From positions 1 through 64,000 of the forward strand of contig JAEXRW010000025.1 in NCBI GenBank assembly GCA_023454175.1: a DNA stretch of 64,000 bases, in the 5' to 3' direction. Below, in pieces: positions 8,282 through 15,716 of this stretch. The notes under the pieces were generated by a model. It made no database searches, was not told the origin of the DNA, and saw nothing but the letters and a program-made list of their open reading frames with translations. The number at the start of each line of letters is the position of its first letter. Within the stretch, counting starts at the first letter, position 1. The position numbers and the translations under genes were made by a program. Source of the stretch: Bacillota bacterium. Its GTDB lineage: Bacteria > Bacillota > Clostridia > Christensenellales > JAEXRW01.

Positions 8282-10603
8282 ATGTTCAGAGGACTCAAGA
8301 TCGGGAGGAAAATCACGATCGCATTCGCCATCATCCTGGCAGGATTGCTGGCGGTAGGCATATTCAGCGGGATCGCGCTGACAACCGTATCAAACGGAAG
8401 TGCATTGATATACCGGGAAAACGTGACAGGCCTTTCAGCGATCGCAGACACGACGGCCACCTTTTATGACCTGCGGGTAAAAATGCTGAAGACCGTATAT
8501 GAGAACCTCAACAGCCAGGGCGCGAAGGAACTGGGAGATGCCATCGACAAAACCATATCCGAGATCAACACGCTCCTGTCCGAATACGAGCAGACCATCG
8601 CAGCAGGAGACACGACCGACCGGAAAAACTTTGACGATCTGAAACAGTATCTCACCACCTACCAGCAGAACGCCAAAAAACTGAATGACCAGGTGGCGGA
8701 AGGGGATGAATCGGGCACCAAGGTATCCCTGAAGGAGGTCGCCGATACGGCTGGGAGCATCGCCTCGCTCCTCAAGACGATGAACGACAACAATGAAACG
8801 CTGGCAGCCAACCGGAACAAGAGCAATGAACAGACATCGGGCACGGCCCTCCTCGTGACGATCCTGGTAGTCGCGGCAGTACTGGCCCTAGCCGTGATCA
8901 TCGCCGTCATCGTGACGCGCGGCATCACCAAGCCCATCACGAAAGTGGCGGAGGCAGCCGAGCGCATCGCAAACGGCAATACGGATGTGCAGATCGATAT
9001 CGTTTCCAAGGATGAAACCGGACAACTGGCGCAATCCTTCAAGAAGATGGTGGGCGCCGTTTTGGCCATGACCGTCGACGTCGATATCCTCACAGACGCA
9101 GGCACAAAAGGGCAGCTCAATACCCGGGCAGACATCTCCAGGCACCAGGGCGATTTCAGGAAGATCGTGGAGGGCATCAACAATACGCTGGACAGCATCG
9201 TGACGCCGTTTGAGGAATTCAAAGCCGTACTCAGCAGGTTCAGCGTAAATGACTACACGGAAAAACTGGAAGGCGAATACCTCGGCGATATCCGGGAAAT
9301 GGCGGATGCGATCAATACCACGCGTGAACGCCTGCTGGCAATGCAGGAGGCCTATGTGGAATCGGCAAGGGGGGATTTCAAAAGGCTGGAGATGTACAAA
9401 CAGATCGGCCACCGGAGCGAGAACGACCACATGATCCCGGCCATCATCAAAATGATGGAGAACATCAACGCGATCATCGACGAAGCCAACCTGCTTTCCG
9501 ATGCAGTCGTGGCAGGGAACCTGGAAATGCGCGGGGATACCGAGCGGTATGAAGGCAGGTACAGGGAACTCATCGCGGGGATGAACAGCATCATGGACGC
9601 CATGGCCAAACCGATCGGCGAAACCGTAAGCGTACTGGGAACGATGGCCCACAACGACTATACGCTGCAGGTGAGCGGCGAATACCAGGGGTCCTTTGGA
9701 GAACTGTCCCAGTCGGTGAACAAGGTGATCACCACCCTGAACCAGGTGATGCACGAGATCAACGTGGCGGCGGGCCAGGTGGCAGTGGGGGCCAAGCAGG
9801 TATCGGATGGGAGCCAGGCGCTCTCGCAGGGGGCGAGCGAACAGGCGAGCTCCATCGAAGAATTAACATCCTCCATTACTGAAATAGCCGCACAGACCAG
9901 GCAAAACGCGGCCAACGCGACGGAGGCCAACCAGCTGGCTACCGAAGCCAGCAGCGCGGCGGCAAAGGGCAATACCCAGATGGATGGCATGCTGCGCTCG
10001 ATGGAGGACATCAACGAATCCTCCAACAATATCTCCAGGATCATCAAAGTGATCGACGATATCGCATTTCAGACAAACATCCTGGCGCTGAACGCGGCCG
10101 TGGAAGCGGCGAGGGCCGGCATCCACGGAAAAGGATTCGCCGTGGTGGCGGAAGAAGTGCGCAACCTGGCGGCCAAGAGCGCGGAGGCGGCGAAGGAGAC
10201 CACGGCCATGATCGAAGGCTCGATGAAGAAGGTGGAGGAAGGATCCAAAATCGCCAAAGACACGGCAGCAGCACTGAACGAGATCCTTTCGAGCGTGGAA
10301 AAGGCGGCTACCCTGGTGGGCGAGATCGCGGTGGCGTCGAACGAACAGGCCACGGGCATAGCCCAGGTGAATTCGGGCATCGAGCAGGTGGCGGCGGTGG
10401 TGCAGACCAACTCCGCGACGGCGGAGGAGAGCGCGGCGACGACGGAGGAACTCTCGGGGCAGGCGGAGACGCTCCAGAGCATGGTGGAACGCTTCAAACT
10501 CAGGGCAAACGCCGAGATGCCGGCGGTCATGAAAGGAACCGAAAAGCGAACGGAAAAAGCGCTCCAGCCCTCGGCAGCAGGCAAAGGATTCGGCAAGTAC
10601 TGA
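8282..10603 (+). CDS. Methyl-accepting chemotaxis protein, small extracellular sensor
   Basis: Chemoreceptor of 773 residues with the same plan as the one at 1518: first membrane segment at about 10-32 (TIAFAIILAGLLAVGIF), sensor of about 150 residues, second segment near 185-212, HAMP, two HAMP-like repeats, signalling hairpin, and C-terminal GKGFGKY. The start is ATG 8282: AAGAGGGG lies just upstream and the protein then begins MFRGLKIG, parallel to MLKGLRIG of the 1518 receptor. The upstream in-frame ATG at 8261 lacks a ribosome binding site. The tail shows more changes than the other copies, for example QTNSATAEE and MVERFKLRA. Confidence 0.93.
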   Translation: MFRGLKIGRKITIAFAIILAGLLAVGIFSGIALTTVSNGSALIYRENVTGLSAIADTTATFYDLRVKMLKTVYENLNSQGAKELGDAIDKTISEINTLLSEYEQTIAAGDTTDRKNFDDLKQYLTTYQQNAKKLNDQVAEGDESGTKVSLKEVADTAGSIASLLKTMNDNNETLAANRNKSNEQTSGTALLVTILVVAAVLALAVIIAVIVTRGITKPITKVAEAAERIANGNTDVQIDIVSKDETGQLAQSFKKMVGAVLAMTVDVDILTDAGTKGQLNTRADISRHQGDFRKIVEGINNTLDSIVTPFEEFKAVLSRFSVNDYTEKLEGEYLGDIREMADAINTTRERLLAMQEAYVESARGDFKRLEMYKQIGHRSENDHMIPAIIKMMENINAIIDEANLLSDAVVAGNLEMRGDTERYEGRYRELIAGMNSIMDAMAKPIGETVSVLGTMAHNDYTLQVSGEYQGSFGELSQSVNKVITTLNQVMHEINVAAGQVAVGAKQVSDGSQALSQGASEQASSIEELTSSITEIAAQTRQNAANATEANQLATEASSAAAKGNTQMDGMLRSMEDINESSNNISRIIKVIDDIAFQTNILALNAAVEAARAGIHGKGFAVVAEEVRNLAAKSAEAAKETTAMIEGSMKKVEEGSKIAKDTAAALNEILSSVEKAATLVGEIAVASNEQATGIAQVNSGIEQVAAVVQTNSATAEESAATTEELSGQAETLQSMVERFKLRANAEMPAVMKGTEKRTEKALQPSAAGKGFGKY

Positions 10604-10617
10604 TCCTCAGCACAGAC

Positions 10618-10664
10618 CATGGGAAAAGGGGCTGCCCAGAAATGGGCGTCCTCTTTTCCCATGG
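10618..10664 (+). terminator. Terminator of chemoreceptor 4
   Basis: A long inverted repeat CCATGGGAAAAGGGG...CCTCTTTTCCCATGG with a GAAA loop and a few mismatches, 15 bases after the stop codon. Confidence 0.8.
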
Positions 10665-10670
10665 AAACCC

Positions 10671-10850
10671 CGAAAAATCTGCGAGAAGGGATTGCCCGGT
10701 CGGCCACACGGGGCCGACCCTACGTATAAAGATAACCTTCGTAGAAAAACGTAAGATGATAAAAATATCAATATAAGCGAAAAATCTGCGAGAAGGGATT
10801 GCCCGGTCCGGCCACATAGGGCCGACCCTACGTATAGAGCTAACCTTCGC
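10671..10850. repeat. Direct repeat of about 72 bp, two copies, part of a dispersed family
   Basis: Copies at 10671-10742 and 10778-10850 share AAAAATCTGCGAGAAGGG and a hairpin GGTCGGCC...GGCCGACC followed by CTACGTATA and TAACCTTCG. A third member with the same hairpin plan but GGACGGCC...GGCCGTCC is at 35194-35220. The compensating changes in the arms (T-A against A-T) show that the palindrome is maintained. No gene is in this stretch. Confidence 0.75.
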
Positions 10851-10859
10851 GCATGTCAA

Positions 10860-10950
10860 TCGTACGAACGCCCTTTTGAGTGTGGCAAGACAACGCCTTC
10901 GGGTGTTGTTGGTAAGGGGCTACGCAAACAATGCGCTTCGTGCATTATTG
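10860..10950. other. Intergenic stretch with two small hairpins
   Basis: ACAACGCC-TTCG-GGTGTTGT (about 10888-10909) and an AATGC...GCATT hairpin with loop GCTTCGT (about 10930-10945) lie side by side. The TTCG loop is a stable tetraloop type. No coding frame is supported. The stretch may be the 3' end of a transcript or another small repeat. Confidence 0.35.
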
Positions 10951-10955
10951 TGAAA

Positions 10956-10988
10956 GAAAAACCCCCAGCCAGGAACGCTCGCTGGGGG
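10956..10988 (-). terminator. Terminator of the FAD oxidoreductase gene
   Basis: Read on the minus strand: CCCCCAGC, loop, GCTGGGGG then TTTTTCTTT. It lies about 55 bases after the stop codon of the minus-strand gene ending at 11044. Confidence 0.9.
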
Positions 10989-11043
10989 ATGCTTTTCCCG
11001 CTTTCAAGATTTTCAATGCCGTTTAAGCTTTCAGCGGCCGATT

Positions 11044-12492
11044 TCAGCCGTCCGAGAATCCCTCGAATTCCCGCAGACTCTGCGGAATCCCAACTTGCTG
11101 TTCCTCGGGCAAAACTGCGCCTGTTTCCGCTGCCGCGGGCCGTTCCCTGAGCGGGATGCTCTGCGGAAAGCGGAAGACGTTATCGGGATCGTATTCCCGC
11201 TTTACGTCTATGAGCCTGGACGCATTGGCTCCGTAATAGGCGCGCATGTAGTCGTCCAGCCCGCTATAGGGGAAATTCACATAGGACCCCTGTGTGACGG
11301 ACTGCAGGTATTCAAAGCGCGGCTCGAACCATTCCAGGTTTTCATCCTTGAACTGCTGGTCTTCCCAGACGGTGTCCAGAAGGATGATATAGTGCGCGCC
11401 GCGGTAGAAGAACGCGGTATCATCCGGCGCAACATCCGCCACCCGGCCGCCGAGGCCATACAGGCCCACGCGGGCGAAGACAGAGCCTTCCGCGCGGGTG
11501 CTGATGAGGGAGACGATGCGCCTGATCTCCTCCGCGTCATATTTGCGGAAAACGAAGCGCCCGGAGGATTTGAACTTCTCATAAGGGGGATAGGTATTCA
11601 TCACACGCGTTACCGCTTCCAGGAAGGTGAGGTACTGTAGCCTCGGGACCGCGCCGGGGACAGCCAGAAGGGGTGCGATGATGTCTTTTGCCTCCTCGGG
11701 CGGACCGTAGAAAAGGCCGCGCGCGAACACTGCCATGCCCTCCTCCGCGGAATTATAAATGCTGGCCTGCAGGTTGATGCGCTCATCTGCCGATACGATC
11801 CAATCCTGCCAGGCGTCCAGGAAGGCCTCCTGCACGGGCTCCTCCGCGGAGGGCCAGTAGATCTCCACCAGCGTGACCTTGCCGGTCTTTTCGGGGAGGC
11901 GGAAGAGCATGGAGGTGACCACGCCGAAATTACCGCCGCCGGCGCCGCGGCACGCCCAGAACAGATCCGGATTGCACTTTTCGCTGGCCGTGAGCACGCG
12001 GCCATCGGCATCGACCAGCTGCAGCTCCGCCAGGCTGTCACTCGTGAGGCCGAAACGCCGTGCGGAATACCCCCAGCCCCCGCCCAGCGCAAGGCCTGAG
12101 ACGCCGACCGTAGGGCATGTACCGCTGGGGAAAGGATACCCGCGGGAGGATACGAAATGGTACAATTCCCTGTTCCTAATGCCACCCCCGACACGGACCA
12201 GGCGTTTTTCGGGGTTGATCATGAGGCTCTTCATGGGACGCGTATCGATCACCAGCACGCCGTCGCCTGTGGAGAACCCTTCGTAATGATGCCCGCCTGT
12301 CCGGATGCGGATGCCGGCGCACTGCTGGCGCGCCCAGCAGACGGCGTTTTTCACATCACAGACATCCCTGCAGTACGCAATGGCGCGGGGGTACTTTTGT
12401 ATGGAGCGGTTCCACTCCTGCCTTGCCTTATTGTACAGGGGGGAATCGGGTGTGACCACCCTCCCCGTCAACTTGCAATCATTTTTTTTCAT
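11044..12492 (-). CDS. FAD-binding oxidoreductase, berberine-bridge-enzyme-like
   Basis: Oxidase or dehydrogenase of the PCMH (FAD_binding_4) plus BBE type, 482 residues. The N-terminal FAD domain carries RTGGHHYEG, where the second glycine-histidine is the usual histidyl-FAD site, and SGTCPTVGVSGLALGGGWG, where the cysteine is the usual second covalent FAD site, so a bicovalent flavin is likely. The C-terminus has the BBE tail (YYGANASRLIDVKREYDPDNVFRFPQSIP). Substrates of such enzymes are sugars or small alcohols; which one is unknown. ATG 12492 is preferred; an in-frame GTG at 12561 would add 23 residues without family resemblance. It is a single gene with its own terminator. Confidence 0.88.
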   Translation of the reverse strand: MKKNDCKLTGRVVTPDSPLYNKARQEWNRSIQKYPRAIAYCRDVCDVKNAVCWARQQCAGIRIRTGGHHYEGFSTGDGVLVIDTRPMKSLMINPEKRLVRVGGGIRNRELYHFVSSRGYPFPSGTCPTVGVSGLALGGGWGYSARRFGLTSDSLAELQLVDADGRVLTASEKCNPDLFWACRGAGGGNFGVVTSMLFRLPEKTGKVTLVEIYWPSAEEPVQEAFLDAWQDWIVSADERINLQASIYNSAEEGMAVFARGLFYGPPEEAKDIIAPLLAVPGAVPRLQYLTFLEAVTRVMNTYPPYEKFKSSGRFVFRKYDAEEIRRIVSLISTRAEGSVFARVGLYGLGGRVADVAPDDTAFFYRGAHYIILLDTVWEDQQFKDENLEWFEPRFEYLQSVTQGSYVNFPYSGLDDYMRAYYGANASRLIDVKREYDPDNVFRFPQSIPLRERPAAAETGAVLPEEQQVGIPQSLREFEGFSDG

Positions 12493-12800
12493 ATATATAA
12501 ACTGTACTTTTAGCAGTATAGTTTCAAGTGAATCGCAGCGATCCACTGTTAAAGTACACACCTCAATACAGTTTATGATTCAAACGGCGGCATGGTTACG
12601 TGTATGCAATCAAGAATTAATAATTAATAATTCAGAATTGAGGTATGCCCTGCGGGGACCTATCATTAATTGCGGCAAAGAATTCAAAATTGAGAATTAA
12701 CCAGCGTGGATATCCTTACAGAAAAGAAACAATGGAAAACTGAAGCGTTGTGACAAGCATGCCGGTGTAGCACCGCAGGGAAGAACGCGAAGGGCATCAT
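12493..12800. other. Intergenic with AT-rich short tandem repeats
   Basis: At about 12610-12645 there are imperfect copies of a seven-base unit (AATTAAT/AATTCAG...) followed by GAGGTATGCCCTGCGGGGA and further AATT-rich units at 12680-12700. A similar arrangement occurs after the genes ending at 21861 and 27530. Nothing coding is seen until the broken gene that starts at 12977 on the minus strand. Confidence 0.5.
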
Positions 12801-12977
12801 ACGGCAACAATGGCAGGTGGAATAGCCGATAGAAAGAAATATAGGTTTGTCCTCTGCTTTCGCTTTTTCGAAAGCTTCACTTCCCCATGGAAACCAGTCC
12901 ACAGGGTTATGAGCGTGCTGAAGGAGGTAGGGTGATGTTTTGTGAATTAATCTATTTGTAAATTCGTTTAATGACAT
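12801..12977 (-). pseudogene. Truncated DUF255 (YyaL-like) thioredoxin-fold protein, N-terminal remnant
   Basis: The first 59 codons read as the start of the DUF255 family of thioredoxin-domain proteins, which are normally over 600 residues: NRLIHKTSPYLLQHAHNPVDW, AKAEDKPIFLSIGYSTCH. The similarity stops right after the redox motif, and the frame then runs on with unrelated residues to a stop at 12684. The usual CHWC motif reads CHCC here. AGGAGG-like bases inside the fragment are coding, not a ribosome site. It is a dead remnant left by a deletion. Confidence 0.85.
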
Positions 12978-13037
12978 ATGCAGTCCTCGCAGCGATTTCC
13001 GAAAAAATGCTCTGTTAAAAGAGCTGTTCCTACAAAT

Positions 13038-13409
13038 CTATTTTCTCCAGAATGATACAATTTCTGCTTTTTCTGAAATATTAAATTCGATTATTTTCTG
13101 AAGCAGAGAAAAGTCGACCTGACTATCCCACCGGATACGTATCAAGCCCTTACTATGATCATAGCCAGCCTTTTCTATATCTTCTGAAAAACGATCTATA
13201 CCTGCTATTTCCGGGGCTACAGCTATATGGTTTTTTGCTATGCTGAATCCGATTATAAATGTTCCATGATGGGTAAACATAGGTTGATTCCATGCGATCT
13301 TTGGCAACAGGTTTGGAAATTTATCTGCTACCCAGGTTAAGACTTCTTCCATACGCGCCCTGTGTTGCGGATTATCAATATGCGATAGATAATCATTAAA
13401 AACTTCCAT
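13038..13409 (-). CDS. YdhG/DUF1801-like protein (frataxin-like iron chaperone family)
   Basis: A protein of 123 residues. MEEVLTWVADKFPNLLPKIAWNQPMFTHHGTFI, IAVAPEIAGIDRFSEDIEKAGY and GLIRIRW are typical of the DUF1801 family, which includes Bacillus YdhG (Fra), reported to act as an iron donor for Fe-S and haem assembly. Whether this copy binds iron cannot be read from the sequence. The gene and its flanks (13000-13560) are distinctly AT-rich compared with neighbours, which suggests recent acquisition. It stands alone. Confidence 0.8.
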   Translation of the reverse strand: MEVFNDYLSHIDNPQHRARMEEVLTWVADKFPNLLPKIAWNQPMFTHHGTFIIGFSIAKNHIAVAPEIAGIDRFSEDIEKAGYDHSKGLIRIRWDSQVDFSLLQKIIEFNISEKAEIVSFWRK

Positions 13410-13564
13410 GATATTCTCTCTCCGTATATGATTTTATTTGTATTTATTATAATTAAAAAATAAGACGAATCAATTTTATTAAATAATAGTTTATATATTG
13501 GTTCTATTTCGCTTCCTGACACCAATCAACCGTGCTACATTTATCGGGATGACCCATGGATATG

Positions 13565-14659
13565 CTATTCTTCAAGTTCGGCTTCGGTGTAGTATCCGCC
13601 GTCAACAAGCACCTGCCGGATGTTGTCAACCGTCACCACAGCCGGGTCGCACAGGAAGGACGGAACGTGATGGGACATAACGAACGTTCTGCCATTGGAG
13701 CGATGCTCGGCAGTGCTGGTGGGCGGAACCTCCCGGCCCGTCATGACCGCGTCAACCACTTCCACAACCTTAGCCGTGAGTATATGCGTATCCAGGAACA
13801 CCGACATCGACTGTTTACCGGCTTTCATGGCGAGAACATTTGGCTTTTCGCAGTCCATGCCGGTGATGATCGGGAACCGGGTATAGCCGGCGTCTTCCAG
13901 GGAGGCGATGACGCCGGAAGCAATACCATCCGTCAGGGCGAGCACCGCGTCGAGTTTATCCCCGGTGTAATACCTTTTAAGGATATCATCCATCCTCGCC
14001 TTCGCTTTTTCGGTCTTATAACCCCAGGTGCCGACCTGCATCAAATCAACCTGGCCGCTTTTTACGACCAGCCGGCCGCTTTCAATGTATGGCCGCAGGA
14101 CACTCATGGCGCCTTCATAGAAGAACCCGATGTTGCCGTCATCCGGACTTCCGGTGAAAAGCTCAATATTAAAGGGGCCTTTCCCGTCTTTCACCCCCAG
14201 CGCTTTTTCAATGTACTCGGCCTGAAGGGCGCTGCGCCTGAATGCATCGAACGCCACATAATAATCCACATCCGCCGCGTTCATAATCGGAAAGTGATAG
14301 GCGATGACTGTCACGCCGGCTGCCTTGGCTTTTGCCAGTACAGTGTGCAACGCGCCGCTGTCATACAGGGCGACAACAAGCACCTTGCAGCCCCTGGCAA
14401 GCATATCCTGAATCTGGGTGGACTGGTTGGATGCATACTGGTCGGCGTACTGAAGGTCTACGCTGTAACCCTTCGATTCAAGCTGCTTCTTTATGTCCTG
14501 ACCGTCCTGTTCCCAGCACTGGATAGACTGCGTGGGCATCGCAACGCCGATATCGGGGGTGGCGGGGGTGCGCGGAGCATCAGAGACAGGGATGCTTTGA
14601 CAGGCAACCAGCACAACTGCAAGTATTGCCGAGAGAATGATAACAGCGACAGTCCGCAT
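13565..14659 (-). CDS. Sugar-binding lipoprotein of an ABC transporter (ChvE/XylF-like), orphan
   Basis: A type I periplasmic-binding-protein fold of 364 residues, exported and lipid-anchored (signal AVVLVAC, cysteine near residue 20). It has the family pattern: IGVAMPTQSIQCWEQDGQDIKKQLESKG, the repeated ...QIQDMLARGCKVLVVALYDSGAL..., ...FNIELFTGSPDDGNIGFFYEGAM..., and ...LDAVLALTDGIASGVIASL.... ChvE-like proteins bind aldoses such as glucose, galactose, xylose or arabinose. No ATPase or permease is adjacent, so it either serves a transporter elsewhere or works with the nearby chemoreceptors as a sugar sensor. A long antisense frame over it (13556-14692) is not real. Confidence 0.9.
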   Translation of the reverse strand: MRTVAVIILSAILAVVLVACQSIPVSDAPRTPATPDIGVAMPTQSIQCWEQDGQDIKKQLESKGYSVDLQYADQYASNQSTQIQDMLARGCKVLVVALYDSGALHTVLAKAKAAGVTVIAYHFPIMNAADVDYYVAFDAFRRSALQAEYIEKALGVKDGKGPFNIELFTGSPDDGNIGFFYEGAMSVLRPYIESGRLVVKSGQVDLMQVGTWGYKTEKAKARMDDILKRYYTGDKLDAVLALTDGIASGVIASLEDAGYTRFPIITGMDCEKPNVLAMKAGKQSMSVFLDTHILTAKVVEVVDAVMTGREVPPTSTAEHRSNGRTFVMSHHVPSFLCDPAVVTVDNIRQVLVDGGYYTEAELEE

Positions 14660-14918
14660 GCCGTTTACCTCCCCGCAATAATACTTAAATAAGAAAATAG
14701 GAACATAAATAGTATATTATGTAATACAACGTATGACAAGTGTAATATCACGATAAAGCCCGGCCCGGCTGGAGATCCCACAATCGTGCCTGGCGCCATG
14801 CATGAAACCGCTCACCACAAACAACCCGGAACATACCGGACAGTAATAATCCCCAATCTTATACCACAGGTTTAAATGAAAACTACAACAAGGCCTCAAA
14901 ACAAGCCATCCGCAGCTA
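14660..14918. other. Intergenic between divergent genes, nothing recognised
   Basis: Between the binding-protein start and the tetR promoter there is AT-rich sequence (14690-14740) and then mixed sequence without a coding frame, tRNA or clear hairpin. Confidence 0.4.
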
Positions 14919-14947
14919 TTGACAGGGACTTCGGACACATTTATAAT
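14919..14947 (+). promoter_or_regulatory. Consensus sigma-A promoter of the tetR-MFS operon
   Basis: TTGACA, 17 bases, TATAAT: a full match to the housekeeping consensus. The two operators at 14947-14980 start at the last base of the -10 box, so the promoter should be strong and kept shut by the repressor. Confidence 0.9.
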
Positions 14948-14980
14948 GAACAATGTTCAGATAAGATGAACAACGTTCAT
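14947..14980 (+). promoter_or_regulatory. Two tandem TetR-type operators
   Basis: TGAACAATGTTCA (14947-14959) and ATGAACAACGTTCAT (14966-14980) are palindromes with the same half-site TGAAC/GTTCA and a period of 20 bases. They lie over the transcription start, immediately before the TetR gene, the usual place for autoregulation. Confidence 0.85.
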
Positions 14981-15038
14981 TAAGACACATATGGTAATGT
15001 CGTTACGGCCTGACCTGGGCCAAGACGGAGGGAACAAA

Positions 15039-15716
15039 ATGCCAAAGATCATTGAAAACGTGAAAACTGATATCCTGGAGGCAGCACGGCGGATGCTGAT
15101 GGAGACGGGATACGACGCATTCAACATGCGGGCACTGGCGGAGGAATGCGGCATCTCGGTGGGGACGCTGTACAATTATTACCCGTCCAAGATCGACATC
15201 GTGCTCTCCATCATGGAGGAAGCCTGGGAGCACGCCTTCGCCGCCATCGACGCCGCCATCTCAAAGCTGCACGACCCTGTGGAGCAGGCGATGACGGTCT
15301 ACACCATCCTCCGCGAAGGATATACCTCCTCGCACTCGACCTGGATCGAAAGCTACGACTCGATGACGAAGGACATGAGCACGGCGGGCGCGCGGACCTG
15401 CCGGGAGGGCATCCACGGCAAACTGGCGGAGAAGATATTCATCATCCTGCAGAACGCGGAAGGGACAGCGGCAGAGGATACAAACGCGTGGCGAAGCATG
15501 GGGGTGCGGGCGGACGCGCTGGCCCGGCTGATCCAGGCGTACTGCGCGGTGGAAAACTGGAGCGACAGCAACATGCGCATGCTGGTCGACAAGATGATCG
15601 GCCCTAGGCAGAGCGCGGCAGAAGATATGGAGGCCGGGGAGGGGAATCAAGACGGCCCGGCGAGCACAGCCAGGTCATCCAGCGAGGCCGAAGGAGAGGA
15701 ATGGATCTTATGGTAA
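15039..15716 (+). CDS. TetR-family transcriptional repressor
   Basis: A DNA-binding repressor of 225 residues. The N-terminal helix-turn-helix is clear (ILEAARRMLMETGYDAFNMRALAEECGISVGTLYNYYPSK); the rest is a variable ligand-binding helical domain. GGAGGG lies seven bases before ATG 15039; the in-frame codons upstream from 14991 fall in the leader and have no ribosome binding site. Its last 16 bases overlap the start of the MFS gene, so the two are translationally coupled. It most likely represses both through the two operators at 14947-14980 and is released by a compound that the exporter handles. Confidence 0.92.
   Translation: MPKIIENVKTDILEAARRMLMETGYDAFNMRALAEECGISVGTLYNYYPSKIDIVLSIMEEAWEHAFAAIDAAISKLHDPVEQAMTVYTILREGYTSSHSTWIESYDSMTKDMSTAGARTCREGIHGKLAEKIFIILQNAEGTAAEDTNAWRSMGVRADALARLIQAYCAVENWSDSNMRMLVDKMIGPRQSAAEDMEAGEGNQDGPASTARSSSEAEGEEWILW

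Noticed and set aside
13556..14692. 378-codon plus-strand frame
   Set aside because: Antisense to the sugar-binding lipoprotein, which has a signal peptide and family motifs; the plus frame has neither ribosome site nor known domain.
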